Shown piece by piece: positions 23,391 through 34,081 of a stretch of 64,000 bases of DNA; the stretch's first letter is position 1, and every line of letters begins with the position of its first letter. Below the pieces are notes generated by a model, which saw only the letters and a list, made by a program, of their open reading frames with translations, searched no databases and had not been told where the DNA came from. Where the stretch lies: contig NC_089433.1 of assembly GCF_026210795.1 (NCBI RefSeq), forward strand, positions 3,063,001 to 3,127,000, read 5' to 3'. The stretch is from Rhizophagus irregularis. Lineage: Eukaryota; Glomeromycota; Glomeromycetes; Glomerales; Glomeraceae. The position numbers and the translations under genes were made by a program.

Positions 23391-23574
23391 TTGCGTAAAT
23401 CTTACGATATTGTAAACTTACGTAATATTTTAACCGTAATATCACATAAATCTTACGAAATTGTAAACTTACGTAATATTTTGAAATTTTTTGAAATATT
23501 ATGCCATAAACTTTCATAAACTTACAAAATCGTAAACTTACGCAATTTTTCGCGCTATAAAATTTCCTGATGTA

Positions 23575-23793
23575 ATTCACTTATATCCTACTTATTTCAT
23601 AATCTAAATCGTTTATTAATATTTTCACCTACTTACCCCCCAACCGAACAAGAAATAGGATTTCAAAGCCAACAGAGCCAAAAAAGGTAAGGAAATATTA
23701 ACCCATCCAGGAAACCAGCCATGGAGTCAATAGAGTGGAATAGCAAGGCAAGCAATTACCCTTATACCGAGAAAAAATGTAATTGAATAAAAG
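23575..23793 (+). repeat. Polinton left TIR, inner part
   Basis: Continues the left TIR after transposon A and matches the complement of 36219-36437 (for example CCAACCGAACAAGAAATAGG at 23641). The TIR match ends at GAATAAAAG (23793), so the TIR itself includes the promoter-like motif of the outermost gene at each end. Confidence 0.85.
23773..23793 (+). promoter_or_regulatory. Promoter-like motif upstream of the left F-box-like gene
   Basis: Core AATGTAATTGAATAAAAG preceded by GAGAAAA; ends 39 bp before the ATG at 23833. The same motif (AATSTAATTGAATAAAAG) lies 22-29 bp before three other genes of this element (24482+, 34594-, 36194-). The two TIR copies share it by descent, but those at 24437 and 34624 are outside the TIR. 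Confidence 0.55.
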
Positions 23794-23832
23794 GTAGGTA
23801 CCAAATAACTATACAGATAAACAGTACATAAC

Positions 23833-24279
23833 ATGGCATATACCGCGGAAAAGTTGGCATCAATCTTCGGCTGCACAGTCTCCAATCTTATGGCTATCAA
23901 TAGGGAGATCCTAAAAAGCCACCAAACCCCGTATGCAGTATCAGTAATCCCCGAACTTGTAGGCCATATCCTGGAATACATTCCAAGTAGAAATTTCGGG
24001 ACACATCTTCTAGAAGTCAGCCCAATCTGGAGAGTTGAAGCTGAACGAGTACTCTGGAAGCGGCATAAAGAAGCCGAGGAGGCATACGACAGGGCAGTAG
24101 AAAAGAAGGAAAAAGCAAATGATGCTCTTGGTCGATCAGAGGAGGAGGGTAATAGAAATCGTGACCTCCGTGAACTTGAATGGGAGGCATATCAAAAGGC
24201 TTGTAAAGAGAGAACAAATGCCGCAGTAGAGCATATTATGGTAAAAGAAGCTATTCGCCATTGTAACTTACAACTATAA
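23833..24279 (+). CDS. F-box-like protein with coiled coil, Polinton
   Basis: 148 residues from the first ATG after the TIR motif. Residues 37-75 (VIPELVGHILEYIP...LLEVSPIW...RVLWKRH) match the F-box pattern: a Pro-Glu-Leu start, an isoleucine/leucine core, then W and LW. A charged coiled coil follows (residues 77-135). After the TAA (24277-24279) the same frame, interrupted by two more stops, continues with an acidic tail DEDVFGDSDDDDSDGEE ending at TAG 24358-24360, so the gene has probably lost its C-terminus. F-box proteins recruit substrates to SCF ubiquitin ligases; in a virus-like element this suggests host manipulation. Family call from pattern only. Confidence 0.5.
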   Translation: MAYTAEKLASIFGCTVSNLMAINREILKSHQTPYAVSVIPELVGHILEYIPSRNFGTHLLEVSPIWRVEAERVLWKRHKEAEEAYDRAVEKKEKANDALGRSEEEGNRNRDLRELEWEAYQKACKERTNAAVEHIMVKEAIRHCNLQL

Positions 24280-24436
24280 GTTACTTAAGGATAGAGAATA
24301 CATCGGGACGAGGATGTGTTCGGTGACTCGGATGACGATGACTCAGATGGTGAGGAATAGTTTAGGAAGACAGTACTAATCTGTCTCCCTCTTTTTTTAC
24401 CCTCATAGGGTAGGCAGACAATTAATTTTATTTTCA

Positions 24437-24459
24437 GAAAAAATCTAATTGAATAAAAG
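24437..24459 (+). promoter_or_regulatory. Promoter-like motif upstream of PolB
   Basis: AATCTAATTGAATAAAAG, ending 22 bp before the PolB ATG, followed by GGAGTATAAAAAG. The tail TTTACAAGATGTC is also shared with the gene starting at 36194 on the other strand. Confidence 0.6.
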
Positions 24460-24481
24460 AGGAGTATAAAAAGTTTACAAG

Positions 24482-27400
24482 ATGTCAACACATCAAGCAA
24501 GAAGTGCCCAACACAGACAAGTCATCCGATCAGTTTTAGCTGAACTCAAGCAGGTATTTGTCAAGTCCATCTCATATCCCCGCTCAAATGCAAAATTGCA
24601 GGAATATGAGGATGAGATCCGCCAAATCCGTGAAGCACAAGCGGTAGTAACCAATGAAGAGATAACCCGCATGATGCAAATTGACCCAAACCCACATTAT
24701 GAGGTAGTCTTTGAACGTCGTGATCAGGTACATATAGGAAAGGAGTTAACAGACTCAAACTTTACGGCTGATATTGCTATAAGAACACCTGGAGAGCATG
24801 ACTATGCTTCATTTCTTACAGCACACAGTTAAACAATCCAGAATATTCTTCGGGATGAAAGAAATCGATTGGGATCAATAAAAGTAAGAATTGGAATATT
24901 TGCCACAATAAGACGTTTAGATTCTTACCTTGAGGGATTATTCAGAGATGGTAACTTTAGTGAAGATGATGGAGTAGAGTATATCTACAGATATAACATA
25001 CCATTTAAAACTCGCAATATGCCAATCCTACCATCAACAGATATTAATGGTGCATTTAACTTTGCATTAGCAAGAATCATGCAGAAAGTAGAAGACTATG
25101 TAAATTACAGATCAGGTTGGGAATTCTATCGTGTAGAAAAAATATTTATAGAAATCTCACAATTCCAACCACCCACAGGAGCAGGACACATACCACTCCC
25201 AAAAGATCTTGCCACGAAAAAGGGAGTAGTAAATCCAGCTAATGATGATGACAAATGCTTCCAGTGGGCAATCCTAGCAGCATTACATCCAGTAGAAAAG
25301 AATGCAGAAAGAATTTCCAAGTATAAGGAGTATGTAAATGAGTTAAACTTTGAAGGTATCGAATTTCCAGTACAAGCTGATGAGGTAATTCTAAGAAGAT
25401 TTGAGCGACAGAACCCAACTATTGCCCTCTGCATTTGTGAATGGCGTGACCACCGCCTATGTCCAATATATGTTACCGATAGGGATGATGCAGAGGGCCG
25501 TAAAATAATAGATTTAGTACTTATCAGTAACGGGGAAAAGCAGCACTATTGCTGGATTAAGAATATGAGCCATTTAGTAAATAAACGTACAAAAAATGGA
25601 CATGCAATATTTGTCTGCCGATGGTGTATCTCCCACTTCACACATCAACAAGAAATTCATGACAAACATGTAGCAATATGTCGAGGATTAAAGAAAACCC
25701 CACAAGCAGACCGCATGCCATCAGTAAAGAAAGGAAATGATATATATGAATTCAAGAACTGGAAACGCCGCATGCAAGTCCCATATTACTTTGTTGCAGA
25801 CTTTGAAGCCCTAGTAATGGACATACCACCCACAGATGAAGACAAAGATAAAAAAACCAAGAAAGTGCAAGAGCAAATCCCCTGCTCATACTCGTATATT
25901 AAGGTAAGATATGATGGTGTAAGTGAATCACAGAAGATATTTACAGGAGAAAATGTAGCACAAAAATTTGTAATCGAAATGCTAAATGAGGCTGAAGCAA
26001 TCCGTAATGAATTCAGAAACCCAATGGAAATGATGCCGTTAACAACCCAAGAGCAAGTAAGTTATGATAATGCAATAAACTGCTGGATATGTCGTAACCC
26101 CTTAGATGGAAATAAAGTAAGAGACCACTGCCATATTACAGGAAGGTATCGAGGTGCAGCACATAAAGGATGCAATCTTGACTTATCCATAAAACCTCGT
26201 GAAATGCATATCCCAGTAATCTTTCACAATTTATCAGGATATGATGGACACATAATTATGCAAGGAATTGGTGCAATGGAATGTGAGGATGATATTGATC
26301 CTATCCTTTATAACATGGAAAAGTATATGGCATTCAAGTTAGGTTCCCTCCGATTTATAGACAGCTTACAATTCATGAAATCAAGTCTCGACAAATTAGC
26401 ATCCAACCTAGGCGCAGAAAAATGTAGAGCACAAAAATGTAGTAATCCACAACACTTATGGCGAATTGATGCAGGTAGATGCTTTGCACATCCCGAAAAC
26501 TTTAAGATAACACGAAGTTAAATACCACCTGAATTACTCGAGATTTATCTTAAGAAAGGTGTCTACCCGTATGAATACATGGATGACTGGAAAAAGTTCG
26601 AGAAAACTAGTTTACCACCTAAAGAAGCATTCTATAGCAAACTTAATGAAACCCACATTAGTGATAAAGAATATGAATATGCACTGTATGTATGGGAAAA
26701 AGCAGGATGTAAAACAATGCAAGATTATCATGACATTTATCTCAAAACTGACGTCCTCCTACTAGCCGATATATTTCAGAATTTCCGAGAAATGGCCTTG
26801 AAAAAATATGGGTTAGATCCTCTCTGGTATTACTCAATACCAGGCTTTGCATGGGATGCACTATTCTTCATGACAGGGCAAAGATTGGATCTTATAACTG
26901 ACCAGGATATGTACATGATGGTAGAACAAGGATTACGTGGTGGAATCTCTATGGTAAGTAAACGATATGCTCGTGCAAATAACCCAGATATGGGAGAAGG
27001 TAAATGGACCGCAGAAAAGCCCAAGTCATCTATCCTATACTTAGATGCAAATAACTTATATGAATGGGCCATGTTGCAATACTTACCTACAGGTAACTTC
27101 CACTGGGTAAAGGAGGAAAACGAGTTATCTAACATTCAAAGGCAAATAGAAAGTAATGAAATACCAGATGATTCTTCTGAGGGATATATCCTTAAAGTCA
27201 AACTGGAGTACCCTCAAGCCCTCCATTCACAACACACAGATTACCCTCTTGCACCAGAACGAATGAAGGTTAAGAAGGAATGGCTTAGTAAAAAGCAGCA
27301 GAAAATAATAGCACGCTCAGGACAACGATATACACCCACAGATAAGCTCATCCCTAACCTATTTGATAAGGATGAATATGTAGTTCATTATAGAAATCTC

Positions 27401-28393
27401 CAGTATTATGTTAGCCAGGGCTTAGTAATCAAGAAGGTCTATGAAGCTATAAAATTCGAGCAGGCTCCATGGATGAAACCATATATAGAATTTAACACCG
27501 CCGAACGTGCTAAGGCTAAGAATGATTTTGAGAAGGACTTCTATAAACTCATGAATAATAGTGTATTTAGTAAAACTATGGAAAATCTCAGGAAACGTGT
27601 ACGTGTCTCAGTAGTACAACCCAAAACCCATCCCAAGAAATATAAAAAGCTTACCTCAGATCCTGCATTCAAGGGTCATAAAATATTCTCAGAAAATCTT
27701 GTTGCAATCCACTGACGAAAAGTGGAGGTAATGCTTAACCGTCCAATATATGTGGGTATAAGTGTGCTTGACCTCTCGAAGCTCTGTATATATCAATTCT
27801 ACTATGATACTCTTAAAGTACGATATGGTGAAAAAATCCAGTTATGTTATACAAACACAGACTCACTTCTTGTACAAATCCAAACTGAGGATATTAATGC
27901 AGACCTTATAGATATGGCAGACCAATTTGACTTCAGTGATTATCCTAAAGATCATCCTGTACGAAAAGCATTAGGTGATAAGACTGACATAAATATGAAA
28001 ATCCCAGGGAAATTTAAGGATGAATGTAATGGAGCAGTTATAGCAGAATTTATTGGCCTCCGTCCCAAAATGTACTCCATTCTCAAGGTAGGGGATGAGA
28101 CCACCAATCCAAAACATGGTATCCGTAAAGCTAAAGGTGTCCCCTCAAAGGTAGTTAAAAAAGAGTTCCACTATGAGCGGTATAATAAAGCACTCTTTGA
28201 TCCTAAACATAATGATACAGTCACCTTTAGAGCAATCCGATCTGATAGACATGCCATAAATGTTATAGAAATGTCGAAGGTGGGGTTATCCCCTATGGAT
28301 GATAAAAATGGATTGCACAAGATAATATCACAATGTATGCACATGGAGACTATAGGATACCACAACTTGAAAATTAATATAATATATGAGTAG
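24482..28393 (+). pseudogene. Protein-primed family B DNA polymerase, three nonsense codons
   Basis: One frame of 1,304 codons is interrupted only by TAA 24830, TAA 26519 and TGA 27713; there is no frameshift. Parts in order: N-terminal region, a Cys2His finger (CRWCISHFTHQQEIHDKH), exonuclease box I (VADFEALV), a Cys/His insertion typical of Polinton polymerases (CWICRNPLDGNKVRDHCH), exo II (NLSGYDGH), exo III (LKTDVLLLAD), motif A (YLDANNLYEWAM), motif B (KLMNNSVFSKTMEN) and motif C. Motif C reads YTNTDS, so the first catalytic Asp of the usual DTDS is Asn. Motif A has Glu where Gly is usual. Both fit G-to-A changes. In the intact family this enzyme replicates the linear element from a protein primer. 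The 3' end overlaps the convergent integrase by 20 bp. Confidence 0.9.
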
Positions 28394-29432
28394 GAGGCAG
28401 CATAGTATCAGATGGCACAACTAATAATTCTTCTCGAGTAAATATTTTTTTAGGTCCATCAGATAACCTATATATAACCGGCTGCCCATCAACAACTGTG
28501 GAAGATTCAATTGTATAAACTTTAATAGACCATATTGGATCAGTTGCACGTCTCCTACCTTGGTAATCTGAGTTATCAAGTAAGTATCTCACAAGAGAAC
28601 CAGCTGGTAAACGTATTTCTTCTGCACCTACAGGTCTATCCTTCCGAATTTTTGAAGGTAGTGCATACACTTGATCTTTCTGGATTGCCTCAACTGGAGA
28701 CATACCTAGCAGACGAGTATTAGAATTATTTAGCTCATTCACAATATCAGAAAGGTTCTTAACCCAGGCAGTATTCACACCTTCTGTAAGGAGTTCCTTT
28801 GCATCCTGTATTTTAAAAAGTCTTTCTGCTAAAGTTCGATTATACCGTTCAACAATAGCCTGACTCTTATGAGTAGTATCCACCCGAATACGCACACCTT
28901 TTTCATCCATTAATCGGATAACTTCATCCTTAAATTCTGATTCTCCATCTACTTGTAAAACTCTTGGCCAAATAAGCGGGCAGTCTGCTTTACTATAAAT
29001 CTTTTTAAATGCCTTAGCAACACGTGCAGAGCTGCGATCTTCTAGAGATACTGAAGCTTTATATCGGCTAGCAACATCTACAATATTCAGACAGTATTTA
29101 TACAGCTTTCTATCTACAGTATCATAGGGCATATATAAGATATCTGCTTGATGATACATATTTGGTCGAGTAATTTTATTAAAAGAAACCTGTGAAACAT
29201 ACTTGGGTATAGATGAGTGTATTTGCCATATAGCCTGTTTATGCAACCACTCTGTAATATCAGATATGTTAAAATCATGACCCTCAGCTTGCACTTTAGC
29301 CCAAAGTTTTTCAGGAGTACGATAATATCCACATGGATGGTAATAGATTTGTTGAAGGATATAATTTTGTTTGATTTGTTTATTAAATGTAGGGTCTATA
29401 AAAATCTGTGGAACTGGCAATGGAAGATACAT
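28374..29432 (-). CDS. Polinton integrase, retroviral-type (rve) DDE
   Basis: 352 residues from the ATG at 29432; an upstream in-frame GTG is not used here. The N-terminal region has IYYHPCGYYRTPEKLW and WLHKQAIWQIH, reminiscent of Polinton integrases. The rve core has catalytic candidates in HQADILYMPYD, LQVDGESEF and AIVERYNRTL, the last two Asp/Glu separated by 32 residues. The C-terminal part (RRRATDPIWSIKVYTI, IYRLSDG) is a small beta domain resembling SH3 or chromodomain-like tails. All three acidic residues are present and the frame is open. Its 5' end overlaps the start of the divergent Gag-like gene by 13 bp, so either start could be misplaced or extended by an unseen exon. Confidence 0.85.
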   Translation of the reverse strand: MYLPLPVPQIFIDPTFNKQIKQNYILQQIYYHPCGYYRTPEKLWAKVQAEGHDFNISDITEWLHKQAIWQIHSSIPKYVSQVSFNKITRPNMYHQADILYMPYDTVDRKLYKYCLNIVDVASRYKASVSLEDRSSARVAKAFKKIYSKADCPLIWPRVLQVDGESEFKDEVIRLMDEKGVRIRVDTTHKSQAIVERYNRTLAERLFKIQDAKELLTEGVNTAWVKNLSDIVNELNNSNTRLLGMSPVEAIQKDQVYALPSKIRKDRPVGAEEIRLPAGSLVRYLLDNSDYQGRRRATDPIWSIKVYTIESSTVVDGQPVIYRLSDGPKKIFTREELLVVPSDTMLPPTHILY

Positions 29433-32400
29433 CGTTAAAGACACAGATTACAAAGCTTGCACATACATTGCAATCACAAGAGCAATATATAAAATACCTG
29501 TATGGTGTAATCGAGGGTCATGAATCTGAGATAGAAGAACTTAGGCAAAAAAATGCTAAGTTGCGTGCAAAGCTTAAGAAAGCATTAGAAACGGCATCAC
29601 TAAAGGAGGAAGGGCTTCAAGCATTAGAACGTCAGCTGATTGAAGTTGATACTCTAAATATTCAACTTAAAGATCGAATAAAAGAACTTGCTAATAGACA
29701 ACGGAAAAACATGGCAGCAATTTCTCCTGACCCTATTACAGAAATCTTAAATAATCGGACAACTATAGCAAATAGTGTAGCTGGTATTCGTATTCACCTT
29801 GATCGTACAACTATTGCAGCACACCCTCATATAAATCATTTATTTAACACTGCAAATGATAGTTTTGATGCCATTATCCAATATGCTAATGAGTTGCGAA
29901 ATATTATAGAAGATCAAGATAATATGGAGGATAGACTTGAAGGTTTGTTAGATGATGCACATAACCGTGAAGAATATCTTAGACAAGAACTTAATAATAC
30001 ACGTGCTACTATACTGAGAACAAGACGTACTTATGAGGATGCATATGCAAATGAAGTGCGTCATCGCCAATATTGGGAAGCCCTTACACAAAATACTCAG
30101 ATCCAATTGGCTAACATCCAGGCTCAATTTGCTAACAGTCAAATCCAACTAGCTAATGTCCAGAGAGAACGTGATGAGAGTAGAAGAAATGCTCATAGAT
30201 TATTACAGCGCTATAATACTGAAACAGAGTGAAGTAGAAGGCGGGCTAATGGTATCATTCAGCAAGCTCGAGCATAGAGAGGGCAATTTTTAAACTGTCG
30301 CAATCATGGTCAAAATTTGCAAAATCAGGTCAATAATTTGAATCAACAGATTCTAGCATTACAAAATAACCCTCCGATAATACAACAACCGATAATGGCA
30401 AGATATGCACCTAAAAAATTTAGAGGAGCATCTGGTGAAGATCCAGAACTTTGGCTTCAAGAATTCAGGCAATGGTGTGAGTCTGCTGGACTTGATCCTG
30501 CTGCTAATGCTAGAACTCGTATTAGGATTCATGGGGTCTTTGAAACTTTACTTGAAGATGATGCTAGAGATTGGTATGAAACACATATCAAAGGAAAAAA
30601 TTGGGAATGTGTAAATCTTCTGGATAATACTGGTGTGGCCAATCTTGCTGCTTTTAATGCTTTGAATAATGGTGCTATACAGGCTGTAGCGGCGAATCAA
30701 TTTCGTGGAGGGGCTGGTGTATTACATGGACAAGCAGCTGCAGTTAATACTATTACTGGTGCTAATTTTATACCTAATCATACTGTATGGGATGAAGATT
30801 GGTCAATAGCTGAGGGTCGTCCTACTGATATAGCTGTTAATAATCCTAATGCTAATAATGGAGGTACAATTGTGGCTCCTGGAATACGTATTGGACAATT
30901 AATATATCGTTTTAAGCATTACTTTCCTACTATAACATCTGAAAAGTCTAAGCTTGCATTTAATGCTATCGTTCAGGGTAGTGATACTGTAAGCCGATTC
31001 TATTCTAAATTACGAAGAATGGTTAGACTTGCATATCCAACTCTTCCAGAGGTAAATCAGAATGAATTAGTACGGCAACAGTTCTTAAATGGTCTTTCCA
31101 GTGAAAATAAGTTGGATGCGCGACGTATTAGTTTAGAAAATTCAGTTGCATCTATTCTGAATAAATTGGAAGAAGTTGAGAAATACAGGACAGATATGCC
31201 ACCTACTCCTATAGTTACATATCAGGGTCCAACTTTAGCAGATATTGAGAATCTTATAAATTCTAAAATTCCTATGACTACGGCTAGATCATCTGCAGTA
31301 CCAGTACCATCTTCTAGTCCATTTTCAAGTCCTCAAAATGATACATCATTTCAGAGATTACTTGCTTTAGCATATAAATTAGGTCTTCCAAGAGATATCG
31401 ATATAAGTAAAGTAACCCTTAGTGATCTTGAAATATTTATTGATACAGAACTTAATAAAAATTTACCATCTGACCATATTTACCGTGGTAATCAGGTATT
31501 TGGTATAAGTTCAGGTACACGCAAACCAAAGAAATCAAAGAAATGCTCAAGTTGTGGAAAATCTGGTCATACTAAGAGTTCCTGTCCAAAATCTAAGAAG
31601 GGGAAGAGGAAAACAAATTATGCACAAGACTCCTCTAATTCCTCTAACTCTTCTGATGCCTCTGACTCCTCTGACTCCTCTGATAGTGATTCAAACTCTG
31701 GACATGCCTGCTATAGATTAAAAAAAAAGCCTACAGAAAGGAAACGTGTAGATAAAAAGCCTACTGATAAGAAAAAATCACAACTTGAAAGGCAGCGTAT
31801 TATCTTTGAGGTTTTTATACAACTCTTAAAGCTTCTGGTTCAATCCTTCGTTAATGCTGTACTAAAAGAGACTGTTATATCTGCTTACAATGCTCTGAAT
31901 GCTGAATTCATTAATTATAAAGAACCAGTACTCAGTCAGCTTAAAGGAGAACTCTCGATAAAAACACGTGAAAAAGTTTGGGATAATGTTAAGGACCTTT
32001 TCACATCTATCCTTCATCCTATGATTTCGGTTGTAACTAATAGTATGGCTGCAAATTTAATCCGTAAAAATGATGATGTTATATGTAATAATGACTTATG
32101 GTCTTCTATAGCAGGTATTGGAATTGTTAACCGCAAGTCTGCTAGTGATGTAGTCACTATTAAGACTAAAGTAGTCGCACCTGAGAGTGAAAAATCTTTA
32201 GTTATTCCTACGACAATTTTCGATACTGGTTCTGATAGTTCTCTAATATCTAACAATATCGTGAAGCGCCTAAATCTTGATGTTGATAGAAGTAATGCTC
32301 CTGACCTTAGTGGTGTTGCGACAAAATCTGATACTATTGGGACAGTATATGGTCTTGGTATCCTTGTATATGATGGAGAGAACTCTAAAAAAATTGAAGA

Positions 32401-32459
32401 TGACTTCATGGTTGTTAAGAGTGATAAGGACTTTTTATTACTGGGTGTACCTTGGATTG

Positions 32460-32467
32460 ATCGTGCT
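32460..32467 (+). repeat. Target duplication (8 bp) left of the foldback element
   Basis: ATCGTGCT here and ATCATGCT at 33665-33672, one mismatch. Deleting the element with one copy restores the protease reading frame. Confidence 0.7.
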
Positions 32468-33664
32468 TAAAGCTCGAACGGTTCAGGCTAAACCGGGGAA
32501 CCGATCCGAAACTGGCTCAAAATTCGGTTCGGTTCGGTTCGGGTATTAGAACCGAAAAACTGGCGGTTCAGTTCAGTTTAATCCGATTTTTTATAAAAAT
32601 GCGAAAAATCGAATAGCCGGCCATCTAGTGATCGTATAAAGTCGAGCCATATATTATTGGATTCCTCTCGATGAGACGCGTCGAATGGTGGTAAGATCAT
32701 GTCTCTAGCATCGATAGATCACACGTCAACCCACGCTAAATGATTTATAAATAATTGGAATTAGAAAGCTATCTATCTGTGCTAGAGACATGATCTTAGC
32801 ACCATTCGACGCGTCTCAGTGAGACAAATCCAATGAATATAAATTCGTTCGTGTACGACCACTGGATGGCGAATAATATCAAGTTTCGCATTTTTTTAAA
32901 ATTTTCGAGCGTTAAAAATTAAATTTCCGATACATGAATTTATTCGTTGTCCAATGGTCGTATAAATATGAATTAGTACTCATTAGATTCGTCTCGATGA
33001 GACGAGTCGAATGGTGGTAAGATCACGTCTCTAGCATCGATAGATAGCTTGCTAATGCCAATTTTTTATAAATTATTTAGCGTGAATTAACTTACGATCT
33101 ATTAATGCTAGAGACATGATCTCACCACCATTCGACTCGTCCCATCGAGACGAATCCAATGAGTCCTAATTCATATTTGTAGGACCATTGGACGACGAAT
33201 AAATTCATGTATCGGAATTTTTAATTTTTAACGCTCGAAAATTTTAAAAAAATGAGAAACTTGATATTATTCGCCATCCAGTGGTCGTACATGAACGAAT
33301 TTATATTCATTGGATTCGTCTCACTGAGACGCGTCGAATGGTGCTAAGATCATGTCTCTAGCACCGATAGATAGCTTGCTAATTCCAATTATTGATAAAT
33401 CATTTAGCGTGCGTTAACGTGTGTTCTATTGATGCTAGAGACATGATCTTACCACCATTCGACGCGTCACGTCGAGACGAATCCAATGATATATGGTTCG
33501 ACTTTATACGATCACTAGATGGCCGGCTATTCGATTTTTCGCATTTTTATAAAAATCAGATTAAACCGAACCGAACCGCCGGTTTTTCAGTTTGGTTTTT
33601 ACGGATTTCGGCTCTAATCCGAACCGTCTATAATCCGGACCAAACCGACCCGTTCGGAGCTTTA
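32468..33664. mobile_element. hAT-like foldback element (1,197 bp), almost wholly palindromic
   Basis: Starts TAAAGCTCGAACGG and ends with its complement (one extra base). The arms pair along nearly their whole length around a centre near 33066. Within it are three ~180-bp palindromic units (32656-32834, 32981-33161, 33308-33488), each bounded by ATTGGATTC/GAATCCAAT-like words and carrying GACGCGTCGAATGGTG near the edges and GTCTCTAGCA inside. An 8-bp duplication suggests the hAT superfamily. No ORF of note. It splits the aspartic protease of the Polinton Gag-like gene. Confidence 0.75.
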
Positions 33665-33770
33665 ATCATGCTAATGTCATTCTAGATTTCCAAAATCGGC
33701 AATTGACCATCCCTCTATCATCACATAAAAAAATTACCATTCCAATTTCTCTACATAAACAGAAAACTAA

Positions 33771-33956
33771 CGTGACTTCTTTGCAGATGGATACTATCGA
33801 CTTAAAAAAAATTCACACTCTCGAGGAAGATTAACCTGTTATCCATGTGGAGCAAGTTTTGACTTTCCCTCTAAGTTAAAGCGTCATCTTGCTAGGAAAA
33901 ATCCATGTGTTTCCCAAACTTCTGCAGCAATGATGGGCAGTGACGGGCAGTGACAG
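33771..33956 (+). other. Short C2HC-finger-like frame overlapping the Gag-protease 3' end
   Basis: In a frame different from the protease, 33771-33956 reads CYPCGASFDFPSKLKRHLAR followed by KNPC and a stop in the minisatellite. This resembles the Cys-Cys/His-Cys fingers with an RHLxRKxPC ending found in some virus-like and transposon proteins. TTCTTTGCAG at 33777-33786 would be an acceptable splice acceptor. It may be a remnant exon or a chance pattern. Confidence 0.3.
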
Positions 33957-34068
33957 GGCAGTGCCCAAATTTTTTCGGCAGTGACGGGCAGTAACAGGGC
34001 AGTACCCAAATTTTTTTGGAAGTGACGGGCAGTAACAGGGCAGTGCCCAAATTTTTTGGCAGTGATTA
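33938..34068 (+). repeat. 41-bp minisatellite, about three copies
   Basis: Units start CAGTGACGGGCAGT at 33938 and 33979 and AGTGACGGGCAGT at 34021; each ends CCCAAATTTTTT. It sits between the Gag-like gene and the 3' end of the F-box gene. Confidence 0.85.
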
Positions 34069-34081
34069 GCCTTTACAAATA

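Larger units (their letters stand above)
14244..23572 (+). mobile_element. Plavaka/CACTA-like DNA transposon, copy A (9.3 kb)
   Basis: TIRs of about 40 bp begin CATCAGGAAATT at both ends (14244 onward; complement of 23572 downward) and are flanked by TA (14242-14243, 23573-23574). Subterminal arms are packed with degenerate CGTAATATT/TTTCGTAA repeats. Three spliced genes lie inside: an accessory gene (-), the transposase (+) and a Myb/SANT-like gene (+). An inner pair of ~195-bp inverted repeats brackets the accessory gene and transposase. The uninterrupted right Polinton TIR near 36438 shows the pre-insertion sequence and confirms the boundaries. Shorter copy B (50.9-54.4 kb) shares both ends and the Myb-like gene but lacks the bracketed segment. 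Confidence 0.8.
29420..33834 (+). pseudogene. Coiled-coil / Gag / CCHC knuckle / aspartic protease gene in the Polinton
   Basis: A single frame runs 29420-32467 and, after the foldback insertion and one copy of its 8-bp duplication, 33673-33834. TGA 30230 and TAG 30275 break it. Parts: a long coiled coil (about residues 5-270); a Gag-like helical domain (KKFRGASGEDPELWLQEF, WYETHIKGKNWE) with a ~110-residue Gly/Asn/Ala-rich insert, resuming at RIGQLIYRFKHYF; a CCHC knuckle (CSSCGKSGHTKSSC); a Ser/Asp-rich linker; and a retropepsin-type protease with FDTGSDSSLIS and LLLGVPWIDRA. No reverse transcriptase, integrase or LTR belongs to this gene. Such a Gag-protease unit is characteristic of LTR retrotransposons and is not part of the Polinton core I know. 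It may supply the particle shell, but that is inference. Confidence 0.75.

Noticed and set aside
24482-30277. Stop codons read as sense (ciliate-type code or programmed readthrough)
   Set aside because: TAA, TAG and TGA all occur as interruptions, neighbouring genes end normally at these codons, and PolB has additional catalytic substitutions. Decay is simpler.
32468-32474. piggyBac-type TTAA or TA duplication for the foldback element
   Set aside because: TTAA can be read at both ends, but only the 8-bp ATCRTGCT duplication restores the protease frame.
29420-33834. Gag-like gene as part of a separate LTR retrotransposon inserted in the Polinton
   Set aside because: No LTRs, RT, RNase H, primer site or target duplication surround it, and its start overlaps the integrase start. 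Not excluded, but unsupported.
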